DNA of 10,000 bases from contig CAMNDR010000014.1 in NCBI GenBank assembly GCA_946535685.1, positions 1 to 10,000 of the forward strand, in the 5' to 3' direction. The position numbers and the translations under genes were made by a program. Below, in pieces: positions 7,446 to 10,000 of this stretch. How positions within the stretch are numbered: position 1 is the stretch's first letter; each line of letters starts with the position of its first letter. Below the pieces are notes generated by a model that was not told the DNA's origin, ran no database searches, and saw only the letters and a program-made list of their open reading frames with translations. The stretch comes from an uncultured Clostridia bacterium. Its GTDB lineage: Bacteria; Bacillota; Clostridia; Oscillospirales; Ruminococcaceae.

Positions 7446-8078
7446 ATGAAAAAAGCAATGACACTGACTTATGAAGTCGGGGAGAATCTGTATATCAACG
7501 TGACCAACCGCTGCTCGTGCGCCTGCACATTCTGCATCCGCAAGAACGACGACGGCGCCTATGGTTCCGATCCGCTCTGGCTGGAGCATGAGCCGACCAT
7601 TGAGGAGATGCAGGCGGATCTCCGGAAGCGGGATCTGCGGCAGTATCATGAGCTGGTCTTCTGCGGCTATGGTGAGCCGACGATGCGGCTGGGGTTCATC
7701 TGCGCACTGGCGGCATGGCTCAGAGCGGAATATCCGGGCATCCGGCTGCGGCTGAACACCAACGGTCTGACGGATATCTACATGGCAGAGGAGACCCGCA
7801 CCCGTGATGCAGCCGCGCAGCTTTCGGCGGTATTCGACAGCTTTTCCGTGAGCCTGAACGGCGGCGATGCGGCAGTGTACCAGCGTGTGACGAATCCGCA
7901 GGGAGCGCCGGCGAATGCCTATGAGACGATGCTGCATTTTGCAGCCGCTGTCAAGGCAAACGGCCGTGAGATCGCCTTCACCGTGGTCGATGTGATCACG
8001 CCCGAGGAGATCGCAGCGGCGCAGCAGCAGGCCGATGCACTCGGCATCCCGCTGCATGTGCGCAATTATATTGCATAA
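7446..8078 (+). CDS. Radical SAM protein, TatD-associated type
   Basis: The 210-residue protein has the radical SAM 4Fe-4S motif CxxxCxxC at C23, C27 and C30 (CACTFC within NRCSCACTFC), with an extra C25. It also has the SAM-contact motifs GYGEPT (74-79), RLNTNG (102-107) and FSVSLNGGD (133-141). The overall pattern YINVTNRCS, FCIRK, GSDPLWLE and VFCGYGEPT fits the short TatD-family-associated radical SAM group, whose reaction is unknown to me. The protein is shorter than full radical SAM enzymes and has no added C-terminal cluster domain. AAGGAG (7432-7437) lies 8 nt before the ATG. It follows rlmH after 88 nt without a clear promoter or terminator between, so read-through from the murA promoter is plausible. 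No tatD is present in the window. Confidence 0.8.
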   Translation: MKKAMTLTYEVGENLYINVTNRCSCACTFCIRKNDDGAYGSDPLWLEHEPTIEEMQADLRKRDLRQYHELVFCGYGEPTMRLGFICALAAWLRAEYPGIRLRLNTNGLTDIYMAEETRTRDAAAQLSAVFDSFSVSLNGGDAAVYQRVTNPQGAPANAYETMLHFAAAVKANGREIAFTVVDVITPEEIAAAQQQADALGIPLHVRNYIA

Positions 8079-8084
8079 GCATTT

Positions 8085-8112
8085 GCCCCCTCTCTGATGA
8101 GAGGGGGCTTTC
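8085..8112 (+). terminator. Intrinsic terminator hairpin after the radical SAM gene
   Basis: GCCCCCTCTC (8085-8094) pairs perfectly with GAGAGGGGGC (8099-8108) around a TGAT loop, a 10-bp stem starting 7 nt after the stop codon. Only TTTC follows, so the T-tract is short. It would end the plus-strand run. It lies between convergent genes and could also act on transcripts from sigE, although the minus-strand T-tract is no better. Confidence 0.72.
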
Positions 8113-8164
8113 GCTTGCTGATAAAGTCTGTTTTCTGGTGCTGGCACACCGGGGAGGGGGGCAT

Positions 8165-8866
8165 CTACACCTTCTCCTCCAGCACCACCCGCAGTTTTTT
8201 GATGATCTTCTTTTCCAGCCGTGAGATATACGATTGTGAAATGCCGATGCGGTCGGCGACCTCCTTCTGTGTCAGTTCCCGGCCGCCGCCAAGCCCGAAC
8301 CGCAGCTCCATGATCTCACGTTCCCGCTCCGGCAGTGCCCGCACGGCATCGAGCAGCGCCTCCCGTTCGGCCTCCTGCTCGATGCCCCGGCTGACGATAT
8401 CCTCCTCCGTGCCGAGCACATCCGAAAGCAGCAGCTCATTGCCGTCCCAGTCTACATTCAGCGGCTCGTCGATCGAGATCTCGCCCCGGTACTGCGCCGC
8501 CTTGCGCAGGAACATCAGGATCTCGTTTTCGATGCAGCGTGAAGCATAGGTCGCCAGCTTGATATTCTTATCCGGCCGGAATGACTCGACCGCCTTGATC
8601 AGCCCGATCGTACCGATGGAGATGAAATCCTCGAGTGAATGGCCGGGTGTCTCGAATTTCTTGGCGATAAACACCACGAGCCGCAGATTATGGACGATGA
8701 GCGATTCCCGTGCCTGCGGATCGCCCTTGGCAAGCCGTGCAAAGACTTCGGCTTCCTCCTCACGGGTCAGCGGCGGCGGGAGCGAATCGGCGCCGTTGAT
8801 GTAATGCACCGGTGCAGGCGGCAGGAGCCTGCGGAACAGACTTCGGATGAACAGCAGGATCTTCAT
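8165..8866 (-). CDS. sigE: Sporulation sigma factor pro-sigma-E
   Basis: This is the RNA polymerase sigma factor that directs early mother-cell transcription in sporulation. It is made as an inactive membrane-associated precursor. The 233 residues closely match Bacillus SigE (about 239). The hydrophobic/basic pro-sequence [15 protein letters not shown] is followed by [13 protein letters not shown] (21-33), equivalent to the segment around the SpoIIGA processing site. Region 2 spans ~55-122, including [20 protein letters not shown] (102-121) for -10 recognition. Region 4.2 is [20 protein letters not shown] (198-217). The start at 8866 is set by AGGAGG (8874-8879, minus strand), 7 nt upstream, and by alignment. 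The frame stays open upstream to 9004 only as a shadow of spoIIGA. The spoIIGA stop lies inside this ribosome binding site, so the two are very likely coupled. sigG, often next to sigE, is absent here. Confidence 0.97.
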   Translation of the reverse strand: MKILLFIRSLFRRLLPPAPVHYINGADSLPPPLTREEEAEVFARLAKGDPQARESLIVHNLRLVVFIAKKFETPGHSLEDFISIGTIGLIKAVESFRPDKNIKLATYASRCIENEILMFLRKAAQYRGEISIDEPLNVDWDGNELLLSDVLGTEEDIVSRGIEQEAEREALLDAVRALPEREREIMELRFGLGGGRELTQKEVADRIGISQSYISRLEKKIIKKLRVVLEEKV

Positions 8867-8877
8867 AGCAAAACCTC

Positions 8878-9678
8878 CTAATATCGCAGCAGCTTCGGAT
8901 TGAATACGGCCTTGTCGGTGCCGTGCTCCGTCATGCCGATGAGCACATCCACGCTCTTGCGGCGGCGGTCGCTGCTGAGGATGACCTCGTCCGGCGAAAA
9001 GCACAGCACCATTCCGTCCCCGGCAATGGTCGAGCAGGGCAGCGGGCGGAAGCGCTCCGGCGGCAGCGTTTCCGGCAGCAGCGGCCGGAGCTGTTCCCTG
9101 CTGCAGATGATGACGGGCTTTCCGGTGAAGAAATCCGTCAGCGCATTGCCCGTATCAGCAAGACCGTCCAGCATGACCACGGCATCTCCGCTGCGGATGG
9201 TGACATGATAGCTCCCGTCGGCGGTGCTGCTCCTGTCCTGCACCCGCTGCACGATGCTCAGCACGAGATAGGCTCCGACCGTGAACAGCACCAGATGCCG
9301 CAGCGAGATATCCGGGTACCAGCTTCCGTTGGCGTAGTAGATCCGGGCACCCAGCAGCGAGAGCGCCAGCAGGATCCCCGCCAGCATGCAGCTCATGCCT
9401 AAAAAGCACAGACAGTGCCAGAACAGCCGCTTTCTGTCCTTGCAGCCGAAAGCGGCGATGCACAGCAGCACGCTGCTCCCGAGCCTGCAAAGGAGCGAGA
9501 GCACCAGCGGCATCGGCGGCAGCAGGATCAGCAGGGAAGCGGCGCTTCCGACGGCTGATCCCAGCAATGCCCTGCCGAAGGAAAGCCGTGTGTGCGTCAG
9601 CCCCGCCGTGAGCTGCAGCAGGATGTAGTCCATGAACAGCGATGTACAAAGCAGGACATCGGCGTAGATTACATGAAT
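8878..9678 (-). CDS. spoIIGA: SpoIIGA, membrane aspartic protease that processes pro-sigma-E (start codon unclear)
   Basis: SpoIIGA sits in the sporulation septum and cleaves the pro-sequence of sigma-E. From the family-typical N-terminus ([20 protein letters not shown]) to the TAG stop there are 266 residues, against about 309 in Bacillus. About five hydrophobic segments fill the first half. The cytoplasmic protease half carries [19 protein letters not shown], with the DTGN catalytic aspartate at about residue 175 on this numbering, and ends FNPKLLRY. The start is a real problem. The codon in the expected place is ATT (9678-9676), a very rare initiator. The in-frame codon four bases from the repeat-like IYAD stretch is GTA. 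The nearest in-frame ATG downstream is at 9633 inside the first membrane segment, and upstream is ATG 9783 or GTG 9768 inside the repeat, with no clear Shine-Dalgarno sequence. I give the homology-based limit. The gene may start oddly or be impaired. Confidence 0.88.
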   Translation of the reverse strand: MHVIYADVLLCTSLFMDYILLQLTAGLTHTRLSFGRALLGSAVGSAASLLILLPPMPLVLSLLCRLGSSVLLCIAAFGCKDRKRLFWHCLCFLGMSCMLAGILLALSLLGARIYYANGSWYPDISLRHLVLFTVGAYLVLSIVQRVQDRSSTADGSYHVTIRSGDAVVMLDGLADTGNALTDFFTGKPVIICSREQLRPLLPETLPPERFRPLPCSTIAGDGMVLCFSPDEVILSSDRRRKSVDVLIGMTEHGTDKAVFNPKLLRY

Positions 9679-9946
9679 GGTTTCCCCACCCCCTTGCCCC
9701 CTCCCGGTGGGAGGGGGATTTGCGGGGTCTTCGACCCCTGCACCCCGAGCAGGGCATGCGCCCTGCACTGCGGTCTGTGCCATCGGCGCAGATCACAGGA
9801 ATGTTTCCCCACCCCCTTGCCCCCTCCCGGTGGGAGGTGGAATTTGCGGGGTCTTCGACCCCTGCACCCCGAGCAGGGCATGCGCCCTGCACTGCGGTCT
9901 GTGCCATCGGCGCAGATCATAGGAATGTTTCCCCACCCCCCTTGCC
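9657..9946. repeat. Tandem array of 124-bp hairpin-rich repeats upstream of spoIIGA
   Basis: The landmark CATCGGCG recurs at 9657, 9781 and 9905, exactly 124 bp apart each time. Two near-identical units (TTTCCCC starting at 9681 and 9804) differ at only a few bases. A third begins at 9928 and loses similarity after about 9946. Each full unit can fold three hairpins. In the first unit these are CCCCCTCCC/GGGAGGGGG (9697-9717, loop GGT), GGGGTC/GACCCC (9724-9738, loop TTC) and GCAGGGC/GCCCTGC (9749-9766, loop ATGC). Codons can be read through the units in several frames, but the structure and repetition argue against coding. It may be a dispersed intergenic element or a local tandem duplication. 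Confidence 0.85.
9697..9717 (-). other. Strong GC hairpin just upstream of the spoIIGA frame
   Basis: CCCCCTCCC (9697-9705) and GGGAGGGGG (9709-9717) form a 9-bp perfect stem with a 3-nt loop, ending about 19 nt before the expected spoIIGA start. In the minus direction it is followed by CAAGGGGGTGGGG rather than a T-run, so it is not a terminator for the gene direction. It could hide or present the G-rich stretch next to the start. The second unit has the same hairpin with one mismatch (9820-9840). Confidence 0.5.
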
Positions 9947-10000
9947 AATGCCAACAACTTAGCAGAACCCAAATCTGCGGGTGCAGGGCTGCATAGTCCT

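Noticed and set aside
9729..9859. GTCGAAG in each repeat as possible Spo0A boxes ahead of spoIIGA
   Set aside because: The core is preceded by G rather than the expected T, and the bases are fully explained by the GGGGTC/GACCCC hairpin.
9592..9996. Open frames on both strands through the 124-bp repeats
   Set aside because: They are Pro/Gly/Arg-rich translations of hairpin repeats, readable in several frames with no codon signature or ribosome binding site.
9947..10000. Possible gene end (such as ftsZ) at the right edge, minus strand
   Set aside because: The stretch is only about 54 bases, with no recognisable motif. Nothing can be supported.

Overview
The window looks like part of a chromosome from an endospore-lineage Clostridia bacterium, most likely a Ruminococcus-like member of the Oscillospiraceae (inference). 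The reasons are a moderately high G+C content, strong AGGAGG-type ribosome binding sites, a pro-sigma-E gene preceded by spoIIGA, a walJ-rlmH pair, and a secreted BspA-type leucine-rich-repeat protein with Thr/Glu/Pro-rich linkers. No rRNA, tRNA, CRISPR array, transposase or phage gene was seen.

Layout. (1) Positions 1-2767, minus strand: the N-terminal 922 residues of a large secreted protein, open at the left edge. It has a signal peptide, about nine LRR_5 (BspA-type) repeats, two copies of an unidentified module spaced 205 residues apart, and two copies of a short beta-rich segment spaced 108 residues apart. (2) Positions 2768-3092: a divergent intergenic region with one good sigma-A promoter per direction, a CcpA-type cre match lying over the minus-strand -35 box, a 9-bp inverted repeat and a GC-rich leader hairpin. 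(3) Positions 3093-8078, plus strand: a compact gene run of murA, a lipoprotein of unknown function, walJ (YycJ-type metallo-beta-lactamase fold), rlmH, and a short radical SAM protein of the TatD-associated type. It ends at a hairpin at 8085-8108. (4) Positions 8165-9678, minus strand: spoIIGA-sigE, converging on the plus-strand run. (5) Positions 9657-9946: a tandem array of 124-bp hairpin-rich repeats directly upstream of spoIIGA. The last ~54 bases show no supported gene.

How the genes work together. MurA makes the first committed peptidoglycan precursor, WalJ is linked in Firmicutes to cell-wall and division control, and RlmH modifies 23S rRNA, so the plus-strand run is a housekeeping envelope/translation cluster with an unknown lipoprotein inside it. 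SpoIIGA is the membrane protease that activates pro-sigma-E during sporulation, and here its gene directly precedes sigE.

Most of the window is ordinary core genome. The most unusual point is at spoIIGA. The reading frame has no ATG, GTG or TTG at the place where the family normally begins. The first codons of the gene lie in exact 124-bp register with the upstream repeats, as if they were a diverged copy of the repeat end. The cre match on the LRR-protein promoter and the recently duplicated modules in that protein are the next most interesting points.
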